This document shows, in pieces, positions 12,569 through 24,072 of a stretch of 64,000 bases of DNA. Source of the stretch: Pleurotus ostreatus/Saccharomyces cerevisiae fusant. Its lineage: Eukaryota > Opisthokonta. Below the pieces are notes generated by a model. That model was not told the origin of the DNA and did no database searches. It saw nothing but the letters and a program-made list of their open reading frames with translations. The stretch covers positions 1 through 64,000 of the forward strand of contig JAMQCK010000099.1 of the NCBI GenBank assembly GCA_024196135.1. Reading direction: 5' to 3'. The first letter of the stretch is position 1. Every line of letters starts with the position of its first letter. The position numbers and the translations under genes are program-made.

Positions 12569-15180
12569 TCACCGGGCATTGGGCAGCGGCGAGATGAGCA
12601 TGGACGGCCCCGAGGGCGGCGGGCACCGATTGACCGACTGGCCGTGGACGCCAGGCATCCCCGGCATGCCCATCGCCATCGTCGGGTGCCTCTCATCTCC
12701 GTCCAGGTGGTACTCGCTCCCGCTGCGCGGGCGTACCTCCCAGACTCCGCCGTTGTCATGCACGGTCTCGCCGCCGTACCCGAAGCCCAGCGGCGCGCTA
12801 TCGCTGCGCGCCCGGGCCATCCTCCGGTCCGCGCCCTCGTCGCCCGCCAGGCGCGGGCGCTTCGTCCCCGCGCGCCCTCCTCCGTCATGATACATATCCA
12901 TATGCATACCCTGCATCGGCGGCAGCCCGCCATGCGACGGGAGGGATACCCCCGAGTCAGGCGCCGAGTACGACTGCTGCTGCGAGCGCGCGTACGGGAA
13001 CCCGTTTATAGAGACCGCGCCTGACGACAGCGGGCTCGGCGCATGCGAGTGGTATGGAGGCATCTCCGGCCCCGTTGGGCTCGAATTCGGGGACACGGCG
13101 AGGGAGTGCATGGAATGCATGGGCGGCTGGGTCCCGGGGATGTGGATGGGGGGTACGTAGCGAGGCCCGGCCTCGCTGCCGGCGTAGCGATTTTGTCCTT
13201 GGCCTCCATTGTACCGAGCCTGATCTCCGTTATACCGCACCTGGTCGCCCACCTGCGGCGAGGTTACCAGGATGGCAGGGCTCTCATTCCCGTCGAAGAG
13301 CTCGACAGGGAAGGGCGGGACTGACTTGCCCGTCAGATTTTTTCCATAATTTTTAGGAATTCACCACGCACCCTGCCCTGGAAATCCTTTCCCAACGATA
13401 TCCCACAGCTGGCCGACGACACCGATGAGATGCTCGGCGCGCCGTCGCTCGACGGCCAGCTGCTCCCATACCCGCCTGTTCTCGTCACGCATGGAATTCA
13501 ACTGCGCAGCAACCTAGATTCACATTGATCAGCATCGAGGATCCCGAGTGACGACGCGGCAGGAACGAGGCACATTGCGCGAAGATGATGGGGGTAGCAG
13601 GTCGCGCGGACAGCAGGGACAGCTGAAGTCTCTAGAACCCGCGCCAGCAGCCGTAGGGCGTCGAGGGGTGATGTAAGGCGCCCAAGCAATATCCGCCGCT
13701 GCTCACCTCTCCAGGTAGCTCAACACGATGCTTGATGCTCGGGTCCGGTTCCAGCGCCTTGCGCTTGATCTCATCCAGCAAGTCTGGTCTGCCTCGCAGG
13801 AACTTGTGGTGCGAGAACTCCCAGACTTGTTGATCCGTCGACGTACGCTGAGCCCGTGGCGTCTGCATAGGGGGTTAGCGCGGGTAATGACAGGGCGAAA
13901 AATGAAGTCAACGTGAGGGGACATGCCCGCATGACCAGCTGAAGTTCCGCTGGCCATGCGATAGGCGGGTGGGGGGATGGTAAGGCGATAGAACCCCAGT
14001 TACGGGGATTAGAGGCGGAAAGCGCGCAATTAAGTACATAATGATAGACGAGAAGGACCGGAGATGATGAAGTTGCGTAGGTAGACTCACCCTGTTGATC
14101 TTGTGAAAGCCGTACATGTTCAGTTGGCGCACAAAACTTGAGAACTATGCACGGCGGAGAACGTAAGGTTAATTCATAGGCAGCGACGAGGTGGTAAGAG
14201 CACGCACGTTATTGTGTTTGAAGTGCGACCCCAGGATGCTCCTGCTGAACTCTCCGACGTTCGATACGACGAAGGATGTACCGAGCTCTGTCCAGGCGAT
14301 GAAGTGGGCTGACTTTGGGTCGTTAATCATCCTACCGAAGGCATCAGTACAGGGGGGAAGTCGAGGGAATGAATGGAACCTACTGGTAGAGCTTGCTCAC
14401 GAAGTTGTTCGAACCGCCAGGTCTGCTCGTGGCCATGGCACTGGTACCCACCATTCCGCTGGGGATACCAAGGCCACCATTGACACCGTCGTCGCCACCA
14501 TGGGAAAGATCCATATCCGGAGGGGTACGTGTGCCACTGGCGGACCCGTGGAAGCTATCCTCCGTAGCAGTGATCAGAGTCAAGGAGGACCCATCCTCGT
14601 AGGTAGAGTCGACCTCGGTGTCCGAGGAGCTATGTTTGACGGGGTACCCGTGGCTAGACGAAGTCGAGGGGCGCGAGCCACTAGCGGCAGGAGACGTAGA
14701 GGGGGGACCAAGATATATGCGAGAGGGGGGATCGCATACGGCGGTGTGCAGAGACATCTCTGCGTCCCCAGCGTCGGTTGCACCGAAGTGGAAGTGGGAG
14801 GCCATGCCCGCGGTGAACGGACTGGTCGGTGTCACGGGACTGAGATTCGAAGACGCGGTAGACGACGAGAGGGGTTGAGCGGGGGACCCTACACCGTCGC
14901 AGTTGACAGTGAGGGAGGAGAGGTTGAGGGAGAGAGCAGAGGTGTGCTCTGCAGAACTCGAGTTGGGGGGCGGGAAGACAAAGGGATGGGAGTGGTCGGA
15001 GACAGCTGAGGAGGGCTCTGAAAAGGAAGGACCGTCGACGTGAAGGTCGGTGAGAAGATGGGGCGGCCATTGGCGCCGCTGCTGACCCTGACCGGACTGA
15101 GAAGCCGCTTGACCCGAGTGGAGGGGATCGAGTGCCGGAATCGGGAAATCTTCCATCTCCTTATTCCCACGTCGAGACAA
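12569..15180 (-). CDS. HSF-type transcription factor (674 aa)
   Basis: Six exons (15180-14384, 14331-14208, 14144-14091, 13862-13707, 13513-13372, 13320-12569) join to exactly 675 codons. Residues ~260-377 form a complete heat-shock-factor DNA-binding domain, visible as FVSKLYQ, SFVVSNVGEFS, LGSHFKHNN, FSSFVRQLNMYGFHKI and WEFSHHKFLRGRPDLL. A short helical segment with heptad-like hydrophobics follows (about 378-424), a candidate oligomerisation region shorter than a classical HR-A/B. The N-terminal 255 residues are Ser/Pro/Thr-rich, and the C-terminal 250 residues are Gly/Met/Pro/Ser-rich and disordered, with a basic KRPR patch (possible nuclear signal). HSF-type factors bind nGAAn repeats or related sites. 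I cannot separate heat-shock factor from an Sfl1-like regulator. The central DNA-binding domain differs from the usual N-terminal one. Alternative start: a second in-frame Met 8 codons downstream. Confidence 0.92.
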
Positions 15181-18100
15181 TCAAAAACAACCGTTGGAAA
15201 AAGAAAGGATGCGAATCTGGAGATTGATGGGGTTTTCGGTAACGCCGCGTTTGCCTGTTCGTTGACGTCGAGGGGGCGCTGCAGTTGGGAGTACAAAGAA
15301 TGGAGGGAAGCAGCGTCCGTGCTTTTCAAGGGCGACGTCAGGCGAGCGCTCCTAGGCCGAATAAGCGCGTACAATGAGGTTGAAAAGCAGGTGAGCCGAA
15401 GAGAGATTGTGCGGGAATGATAATCGCAGCTAACTGCCGCCTGGCTGAGCTAGGCTTGCCTGCCGCTCCTGCACATGCGCTAGGACGCTTTCGCTCCGTT
15501 ATCCAGCGTCTGTCGGCCCAACGTTTGCCAGCGCCGCCTGGGGTGCCGATGCGCCCGGCAGAGCGTGTCCCCGCGCGATGGATACTCGCTACCGTGCTCT
15601 CGGGCGTCGTTGCTGACCCCTGTCGACGCGTTCTGCTGCCTGCGCGCGTCGCTTGGCCGGTCTCCCTACGCGCCGCGATCCCTTTCGATCCCGTTGCAAG
15701 GCCGTCCAGAAACTGGGTTGCGGTCGAGACAGAGAGCGATATCACACCCTCGAATGTCGCTTGCCGTTCTGTGTTATCCCCGACTTGGCACGCTACTACG
15801 CCCGGAGCACGTGTTTCGAATCGCGTGTGCGTGTGATGTCCGATCACGTTGTCGCGTGTGCCTTGGACCTTGTCATTGTTGACCTCCCCCACCATGGCCA
15901 TTCATTTCTCTTCTTCGCCTTGTGCGAGTGGAGGCTTGAATACTCGACGGCGTTCCCAGTCTCACTGACCAGGTACGCGCTCGGATACGTCGGCCTTGTC
16001 TGCGTGCCACCATCAGCGCCGTCTATCTCGGCCCTTCCCACCATCAGTGGTGACTGCGATGCGCTGACACAAAACTGACCGGAGCGCGCACGCAACACTG
16101 CGTCATGTGGGGGATTCAACAGGGATCGACCCCTTTTTCGCGATGTGCACCTCCTATCCGAAGGGATGAAGCAGTGCGCGGCCGTATGCTGCTTTTCTGC
16201 GTAGACCAAACGTTTACCCTCCCCCTTGCGCTTTCTCTTCCTCGCGTGAACCGGACTGATATATCCTGATTTTTCTCTATCCTCTACTGACCCCGCTCTC
16301 CCTCGCATGCGTTGCGAACGGACGCTGATCAAGATCTACGCAATCCCAAACCAGGTATCGACGCACGGCTATTGCTGCCATGATCACTAACCCCATAATT
16401 AAATACAGCGCACGTTTACGAAGAGTCCTTCGCGTCCATCCGCAGGCGTCCGCGCGGTGGTCTCGACCCACCAGCGCAACGGAACACCGGAGTGCAGAGG
16501 GCGCACGCCAACGCAACAAGACCTCGCAGGGAGGCTGCTCCAATGCGCGCTTCGGCCGCCTGAGAAGGTATCAACCTGATCTTCCGTCCCCGCCACCGTC
16601 CGCTTTTCCCTCGGTTTCTCCTCGACGGGCTTGATCTCACCTTTTGAAGGTCCTCCGAGTGCGAAATTTAGTACGGCTAATGGCAAGGCAACCGTCAGTG
16701 GCGCATTAAAAACGGCGTCTTCTGCACATGGACAATGATCACCTCCACGAAATACACGCTCGACTGGACTTGCTAGCTTTATTTCGCCTGCTTATCCTCC
16801 TGACTACATCGCTCTTCACTGAATTGAGGCGAAGACTCCGTACTCAAGGCACGAACTGACGACAGGGCTGGCTTCTCTTTGTCTTTGGGCTTCTCTCACT
16901 GAACTCTCTGAAAAGGTTCTCGCGCGGGCACCCTATTTCTGGCCTTCTGGCGCGCGTCGTCCCTTGGTCAGGTCGCCTTCCGCAGCCTTCCAATGCTCTG
17001 GGCGCGACGGCTCGTGCGCTCTCGGCAGCGTGGCCTACGGCGTACGCTCTTGATAATGGCTTGTGGTCTTGATCACTATTGTTCGCACTCATGATCACTA
17101 ATGTTCGTATCGCTGTTTTTCTATAGCTATGGCCCTTCTTGAAGACATCAAGAATCACTACGCTTCTTACCCAACAACGATGATCACGCTTCCGCGATAG
17201 CTCGCTACGCCGCGTCGAAGTGAGGTCTGCGTCAGCCCGCGCCTCACCTGAAGGGTCGTAGCGATAACCGTTCATTATCTAGTCGCCCAAAGCTTGTCTA
17301 ATCGTTCAAGGGTGTTGTCACCTGAATCGACTTCCTTCGGCTCCTTGGCGCCCCTTTCTACTACTCTTATGACGCCTTTCCTCTGACTCGGATGCTGATA
17401 TTGTAACCTCGCCGGTTATATTTCCCCTACTGAGTCTCTGAATTTAAATGGCGCACACAACGACTCGCTCTTTCTTCACGCCTATATTCATTGGACCGCC
17501 GCCCTGTCGCTTCTCGGACTTCGCGCACGGCCGTACGCCACTCCCGTGCTGCTCTACGCCACCTCAACCAAATGTCTTATATGCCACTTCAGTCCAGCGC
17601 TGATCATGTAGCGTCGGCGTTCTCTCGGGAATATACTGGTTTGTTCTCTAGGTCTCCCGAAAAAGATAGTGACCTCGGAGCGCCGCTACTCGCGAGAGGC
17701 GCCGACTACCACTGGCGCAAGAGCGCCGGCTAATACTCGCGAAAGGATAGCGGGAACGTCAATATGAGGTGGTAGACTTGAGTCATGTAGGCAGCCTCTC
17801 GTCCGCCTTACTCGGTGCGTTGGTAACAATCCCCTCGGTGCACGACGAAATCCCTGGTCGCAGTCCTTGCCTCGCCTCGAGGATTCATTGGGACCCACAC
17901 CGAGGAATTATGTGCAACTTCTTGATCTACGACAATACATGCAGCCAATCATTGCCATGTCCGCGGCTGCACATCCGTGGCCTTCGACAACAAGCCTCCG
18001 ACCCCGCTCGCTACGGACGCGCTAGTGGCACCGACCTTATTTACGCCTGCCGTATGCTCTTACCGAGCGCACCCACCGACAATATATTCGCCATTTCAAC

Positions 18101-19800
18101 GAAGTCCCGCGGACTCGCTGGAATTTGTGGCCCTGCACCCGCGCCCAAGCAAGGGACGATAGAATAAAATACGTACCTTTACGCAGTGGTCCTATTCCAA
18201 GTCCTACCCGCGGCTTCACATCTGCACGCTTTGCACCATCCACGCCCAACACCGCTCTGATGCGCCCCGGATCCCGCTGAATATATTGCCCGCAGGCGCA
18301 ATTTATCCTGCCGCACGCGCAGGAGCCTTATCCTCCCGCCCGCGGCCCGACGCAATTGAGCGGGTAAGCGCGTCGGAACGATGCGAGTGGGTGCCCGGAT
18401 ATTCGCCCAGCCGCCTGTTGGTCAATGGCGCCCTGGGCGCGGTGCCACCGGGCGCGGTCGCGCTCAATGATCAGGGTCCTGGCTCCCCTTGCTCGCGCTG
18501 AGTTCACACGCAAGAGCGAATCAATTATCAACAGGCAGACAGTGTCACCACCAGCGAGCAGAATCTGTCAACGCCCAGGGTCACCGTCCGTCAACAAAGC
18601 AGGGTCACTGATAGTCAACAAACATACACGCCCGCGCCGCAGACCATGTCGCCTGGAAACGGCGAAGCACTTCTGAATCAATATTTCCTGTTTAGGAAGG
18701 GGATATGGTCGGGCTCTTCCACGCGCGCGGGCACGGAGCTGGTGGGCTACCTGGCAATCAACGTCGAGCTGGAGAGGAGGAAGTGAGAGGATGGCAATGC
18801 GGACGTAGCGGACGCTTGAAGAGAATATACCCTGTTAGAAGAGAGAAGGACACCCGTGGCAAGAAAATATTGCAGTGGCAATCGCCGCTCGAATTACGGA
18901 CTACAAATGCCCACCTCAGAAGAGGGCAAGGCAACCGCCGCCAGGATGCCGCCTCCCTCTCGCAGGAGGTTATCGTCTACAAATGCATGTCGTACTCTGG
19001 GGCGCCACAGCAAGGGAAAATTTGCACCACAACAAGGGGGATTCACCACAAGATGCCCTGTCTCGACCGCCAGTTTTTGGAATACGCAGGGGGAGATGAA
19101 GACTGCGCCTGACAATGCACGTAATCGCGGTGAGTGACCTTGTGCTACCTACCAATAGAGGGCGCTGCCTGCCAATAGAGGGTGCAGCGAAGATCCTGTG
19201 CCAACTTCCACCCACCCACGCACGACTTCATCCGAAGTGTCGCACGACTTCATTTGCAGTATCGATGCAAAAGGAACTCGCGAATTGGGGGACGCGGTGC
19301 AGCTACGCCGCCTTCGAAGCGCGAGCCATGAAAATTCAGCGAAGACGTGAGGGAAGTAGAGGTGAGGTGGATACTCAGAAACTCTGGTCCGCAGCCTCTG
19401 CATTCTCAAAGCCCGAGCGTATATAGGCACCGAGCTTCGGAACGTCTCACTACAGAAAACACATGGGTGAGCGATTGGACAACAAATGAGATGGGTCAGA
19501 CAACGAACGCTGGGACTTGGCAACACCGTGTCTGCGTGGGCTTGGAGACGCGACGCGACGACTACAAGGGCGTACCGCCATTTCTCGACAATTCGACGGT
19601 ACGATGCCTGCGCACAGACTGCAACAATTCCTTCTGATATTCCGCCAAGGTACCATTTCCCTATCACCGCACCAAAACATGAGCAATCTATCAGTAGCTC
19701 GAAGACGACGAGTCAAGCGGATGCGATTTTCGCGGAGTGAGTCAAGCACGGTTATTTGAGAGCGAAGCGAAGGCGATATTAGGCGTGAGTGTGGATGCTG
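15181..19800. other. Gene-poor 4.6-kb stretch
   Basis: No gene could be supported on either strand. Between about 15400 and 15900 both strands have open frames of 140-190 codons, but composition is Arg/Ala-rich in each and no splice-supported extension exists, so these look like by-products of high GC. From about 16080 to 18700 the sequence has frequent stops and irregular base composition, as in decayed repeats. Small direct repeats occur near 19149-19185 (CCAATAGAGGG twice) and 19210-19245 (GCACGACTTCAT twice). No transposase, helicase or reverse-transcriptase motif was seen. Confidence 0.45.
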
Positions 19801-21172
19801 TTATTTCGATGCGAGCTCGACGCAGGTGAGGGGTCTGCCGCGGTACGATTTGTTGACGTCGAAGATGACGGAAACCGGAGCAGGAGCGCGCGAGAGGAAG
19901 TCGGGAGTCAGTACGAGCGAGCGAGGGTCTACATTCTTGCGCTTGATGTCTTGCCAGAAATCGACGCTCATCGCAGGTCTATGCAATGTAAAGCGGGAGT
20001 AAGCACCTAGACTTCGGCGGCTTACCTCGCAGGGGCGGGTCGCACAGCGCCAGGCAGAATTCGTCGGGTAATTCGGCGTTCGAAAAGCTCGACGGGGTTG
20101 TACTGCTTCGAAAGCCGCGCGAGCTTCATTTGCGGGCGAGGGCGTTCTTGGACGAGACGTATGACGGACTGCTCGGAGGTCGAAGAAGACGGCGACGAAG
20201 ATATCGTAGGAGAGTAGATGGACACGTCGTCTTTTTCGGGAGTTTGGATGCGAGCCTTCTTGCTGGGGCGACGATCCAGCGCGGAGAAGGAGAAGTCGAT
20301 GGCACTATGGCGTCGCTTCTGTTTGTTATCATCGGTGGCGTTCGTCGCACGAGCGATGTTGCGAGATCCAGCGCGAGACAAGCGAGTAGCAGCAGGTTCT
20401 TCAGCAAAAGGTGGGATTTCGCCTTCGTCGACGAGATCTGCCCGATGTGAGCAGCCAAAGTGGGAAGAGGTGAGCAAGCGTACCATTGAGCACATAGGCC
20501 GAAATTTCCAGATAAGCGCAATTATGCGATATAGCGGTCTTGATCCACTCGGGATGCACGACCTGGGACGAGCTCCAGCTAAGTCGCGACACAAGCGGGG
20601 AACCTCACAGTCAGAGGGCGAGAGGTTAGCCTACGCAATTGTCAGCGTGAAGCTTGGATCGAGCAGAATCACTGACTGATGAAGCCATGGATCCTTCAAG
20701 CCAGCGCAGAAGAAGAAATTCACGTGCCGACAATCGTCCTCCGGAGGATTTGCAGTGATTCCGCCATGATTGACTGGGGAAAATTGCGCATGTAAGCAGA
20801 GGGGTTGTCGATGATCGATGTAAGTGCAGTCGTACTCCAGAGATCGGTGAAGTACGCGGGGACTGCAGGGCTGAAGCAGCCGATGAGCTGTTCTACGTCC
20901 TGTAAGTCAGCCCGTGCGCATACGCCTCCGAAATATACAGACCTGGCTCCCTAAACAACGATGCGGCCATTTGAACTATGATCTCGATCGATGAGTACGG
21001 ACTGAAGAGCGCAGCAACCTAGAGAAAAGGAGATGATGAGAGCAGGAAGCAAGAGCGCGGGAAACGAATAGCGACAGGGACAAATTCTCACGGTAGCAAA
21101 TTCCACGTTTTGTGATCCGCTCGGTCTGCCTCCGCCAGCGACTGTCATGATGCTGCCCGACTTTGCAGACAT
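19801..21172 (-). CDS. BRCT-like domain protein
   Basis: The 3' part is well supported: exon 20437-20026 and terminal exon 19978-19801 join in frame to a BRCT-containing exon ending at 20484. That exon carries VVHPEWIKTAISHN followed by an aromatic/hydrophobic C-terminal helix, a strong BRCT C-terminal signature. Upstream, one frame near 20740-20790 contains an HGG motif (the glycine turn of BRCT domains) and a hydrophobic strand, but its junction to the next exon was not resolved. The first exon near 21172-21093 encodes a short Gly/Ser leader; an in-frame ATG also occurs at 21235. Downstream of BRCT lies a basic Ser-rich linker with a KRRH run, then a conserved-looking C-terminal module. BRCT domains bind phosphopeptides or partner BRCTs in DNA repair, checkpoints and telomere protection (fungal Rap1 also starts with BRCT), so a nuclear role is likely. 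Exact function is unknown. Confidence 0.6.
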
Positions 21173-21438
21173 TTCACCGCGCGAGCAGTCAGGACGACGT
21201 CTGTCCCTCAAACCAATCTGCATTACGCAGGCCACGAGCCCTCGGCTGTCACTCTTTAATTACCTTCCGAATGGCGCTGCCAGTTCATGTCATCTCCATT
21301 TGATTTAGTAGTGACGGTTGAGCATGGTCGCAGACCCATCCGACACCCGTTGCCTTCCTTTCCAACGTCCATCATCGACCTTCGCACCCTGCTCGTCGCT
21401 CAGCCCAGCTCCTCCGAGCGCCCCAGTCGCCGCGCGCC

Positions 21439-23021
21439 ATGTCAACAGACATGGCCGACGCATCCTATTATGCCTCGGAGCTCCTGAGGTTGGTCAGGGT
21501 GATCGAGGATGCGCGGTATGGCATGGTCGCGGCGTACTCTCTGGGTGTCTACGAATGGTTGCTTTCGTACGTGATTCTATATCTTCTCGACTTCGCTCGT
21601 ATCTAAGTCATACCAGCCTTGACGAAGAGATACCTCTCGTACGTTCGACGCGTCCCCCTGCCATTACGCCCAACTTACCCCAAACCAGATAATCCGTGCG
21701 CCGTGGACGGCGATGAAGTTCGCGTATCTCTTCTGCAGATACTATTACTTGATCTACTGGCCGCTTATGCTGTGGGCCTTCGTCGGCAATCATGATTACT
21801 CGCTATGCCTCGGCCTCACACGACCTGTCAACGCCCTCTTGATGCCCATGGTACGGTCTTACCTTCCGCAGCTCCTTGAGTCACTAACTTCCCATCCAGC
21901 AATTTATCTCTCAAGGTGCGCGTCTAGCGACGTGTAGCATGTCCATAGACCGACAGATCACTAGGTATCATGGCGATGCGCGCCTATGCCTTCACTGGGC
22001 GTAATAAACGGATCGCAATCCTTCTTGTTACTTGCTATACCTTGCTCGTCGGCGTCGACATCTGGACCTTCACAATTCACATCTTGCTCCCGCCTCAGGA
22101 ACTATATACCCTTCTTGGAGGCACTGGCTGTTTTCCGAACTACGGCGACAAGCATCTCGCATTTCGCTACGGTGTGAGTCCACGTATATTGCGCTATTGA
22201 ACGCATCTGACCTTTCTTCAGATCTGCATGGTCAGCCTGACCGTCCGCACAGCGAGGCCAGTCGCTAACGACCTCCTCAGCTCGCCGCCGTCCTCATGGA
22301 CCTCGTCTCGCTAATCTCCATGCTCTCGGTGCGCGTCCCTCGGTTATCTATACGCACCCACGAGCTAACTCCTTCATCTAGTATCACCGCCACTTCGACA
22401 ACAGCCCAGGATCGCTCAGCCGAGTCTTCATCTCCCAAGGTTCGCATCTCTGCCGTTCAGCGCTAAGTTAGCCGCCCGTCTTTACTTACCTCATGCGCCC
22501 TAGGCCTATTCGTCTTCGCCTGCGTCGCGCTAATGAACGCCGTTGGTGCCATCATATACTTCAAGTACGTGTTCATCTCCCTTTACCTCTACCTCATTGC
22601 ATTCGTTAGCTCGATGGGTGTAATAAACATCAAACCCTAACGCCTCTCTTTCAGTCCCATCACGCATTACAGCGGGATATTCCTCCCCGTGGTCGTGATT
22701 ACCTCTAATGTTCTCGTGAGTCGCGCGGCCTCACATTCTTATTCCCCGCTTCTTGTCGGTCGACTCCCTGCTCACAAATTCTTCCAGGCCTGTCGAATGT
22801 ACGTGCAACCGGTTTTTTCAAATGCCCGCAGGGCGCTTGCTGACCTCGCTTTTCCAAGCATCCTGCACCTCCGACGCAAGGCGTACCCAACCTCCTCTGA
22901 GCTCATGCGCCAGCATTCCATCCTCGTCCGCGAAGACCTGCGCACGCGCGACGAGAGCCAGCCGCCTCCGACGCCTTTCCACTACCAGCGCAGCTCGCCC
23001 GATCCGTGGACGCATATGTAG
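21439..23021 (+). CDS. DUF6533-type multi-pass membrane protein
   Basis: A many-exon gene with short GT..AG introns. The first exon (21439 to about 21567) encodes a short leader ending YEWLL. The next pieces give the DUF6533 signature: Asp-Glu-Glu followed by a basic/Trp segment (RAPWTAMKF) and an aromatic membrane helix (FCRYYYLIYW). At least five further hydrophobic stretches follow (near 21770-21840, 21960-22000, 22020-22090, 22270-22330, 22500-22570, 22650-22715), including RAYAFTGRNKRI, the usual Arg-rich loop of this family. The C-terminal tail is soluble and Ser/Arg-rich, ending at TAG 23021. DUF6533 proteins are abundant in Agaricomycetes, have about seven membrane segments and no known biochemical function; a GPCR-like fold has been suggested by topology only. 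The gene is divergent from the BRCT-like gene, with about 270 bp between starts. Confidence 0.8.
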
Positions 23022-24072
23022 CATTTGTGGGCGAGTCATTGACCCCTCCCTGGACCCGATTGTTGGACACTCCGGCGATTCACCCGCGGACGTTCATAGT
23101 GGACGATAGCCTTCGGACGATCGTATGCACGCATCGCAACCCTCGGAAGCACGCATCGCACACCTCGGACGATTGCATGCATCCCTCGGACGGACGCACG
23201 CACCGCAGCCCCCGGACCTCCCAATAGACCATCCCCTCCATCACACACTGTACACTATCCCGACAAGCAAGCTCTTGTAACGTTATGCGTATTGTATTGT
23301 AGTCGCTTCTAGTCTTTGATAGCCTCTCTGGGGGTGCAGTCACTTCCGAGTGGCATGCAGTCACTTCGGGCTGGCATGCAGTCGACGCGGACTGCTGTTG
23401 AACTGCAGCTGCACGGCTAACATCCCGCACTGACATCGGCCAATGCGGACAGGCATACAGCCGCTGCATTCTGATGCTCGGTCACTGCAGACTGACGCTT
23501 GGTCGGTGCAGGCCGACGCTCGTGCTCAAGTCGGTGGTCGGCGCAGCACGGCCTATTCCGACTGGCGTAGCGCGCGCGCGGTCACTGCGGACTGTCCAGG
23601 CGGCATCGCGTAGGCTTCAGCGGCCATGCGCGGGTAGAGGGCGGGAACCCTCCTGCCAGCCGCTCTGTCGACGCTGATTGACCTTACTGTCACCTCAAAT
23701 CAGCCCCTCTACCGACGCTGATCAGGCTCCCCGCCATGACAGCGCTGACAGGGATTGACGGGGGAAGGGTGGGACGGCCGCCGTCAATGTGGATCTGCTT
23801 GAGGTGACTTGCGCTGGGAAACATACTCTGGATGTCGGCTGCAAGCCTTTGTCACTACTATGTGCCAGGCGTGCCCTAACAAGTGAAGGACGATATTCGA
23901 GCTGAGCGATTCGAACCTGTGGGTCCATGTCGTCTCACGTGATGAAATCCGGCACTTGCCGACGTGGTTCAACCACCCTGCCACCCATCGCTCTTGCCCT
24001 CGTGGGACAAGACGGTAGTGAGCGGCGGGCGATAATTTGCAAGACAAAGACAGCAAAGACTATCGCTACCAT
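23022..24072. other. Intergenic region with tandem repeats
   Basis: Between convergent genes. Apart from the degenerate tandem repeats at 23.1-23.56 kb there is only short, non-coding-looking sequence. A tRNA-like GGTTCGAATC box occurs on the minus strand near 23905-23915, but no cloverleaf could be built around it. Confidence 0.5.
23090..23560. repeat. Imperfect tandem repeats
   Basis: Two adjoining arrays of short degenerate repeats lie in the 3' flank of the membrane-protein gene. From about 23100 to 23215 the unit resembles CGGACGATNGCACGCATCGCA. From about 23335 to 23530 the unit contains GGCATGCAGTCACTTC and related GCAGACTG/CGGACTG blocks repeated with drift. Neither looks coding. They could be a decayed minisatellite. 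Confidence 0.6.

Noticed and set aside
14191..15009. 272-codon plus-strand open frame
   Set aside because: Antisense to the HSF-type gene, with Gly/Arg-rich composition.
15338..15901. Candidate gene on either strand
   Set aside because: Both strands are open by GC content, both translations are Arg/Ala-rich, and no splice-linked extension or motif exists.
23890..24000. Possible tRNA on the minus strand
   Set aside because: The GGTTCGAATC box is present, but no T-stem, anticodon stem or acceptor stem pairs properly.
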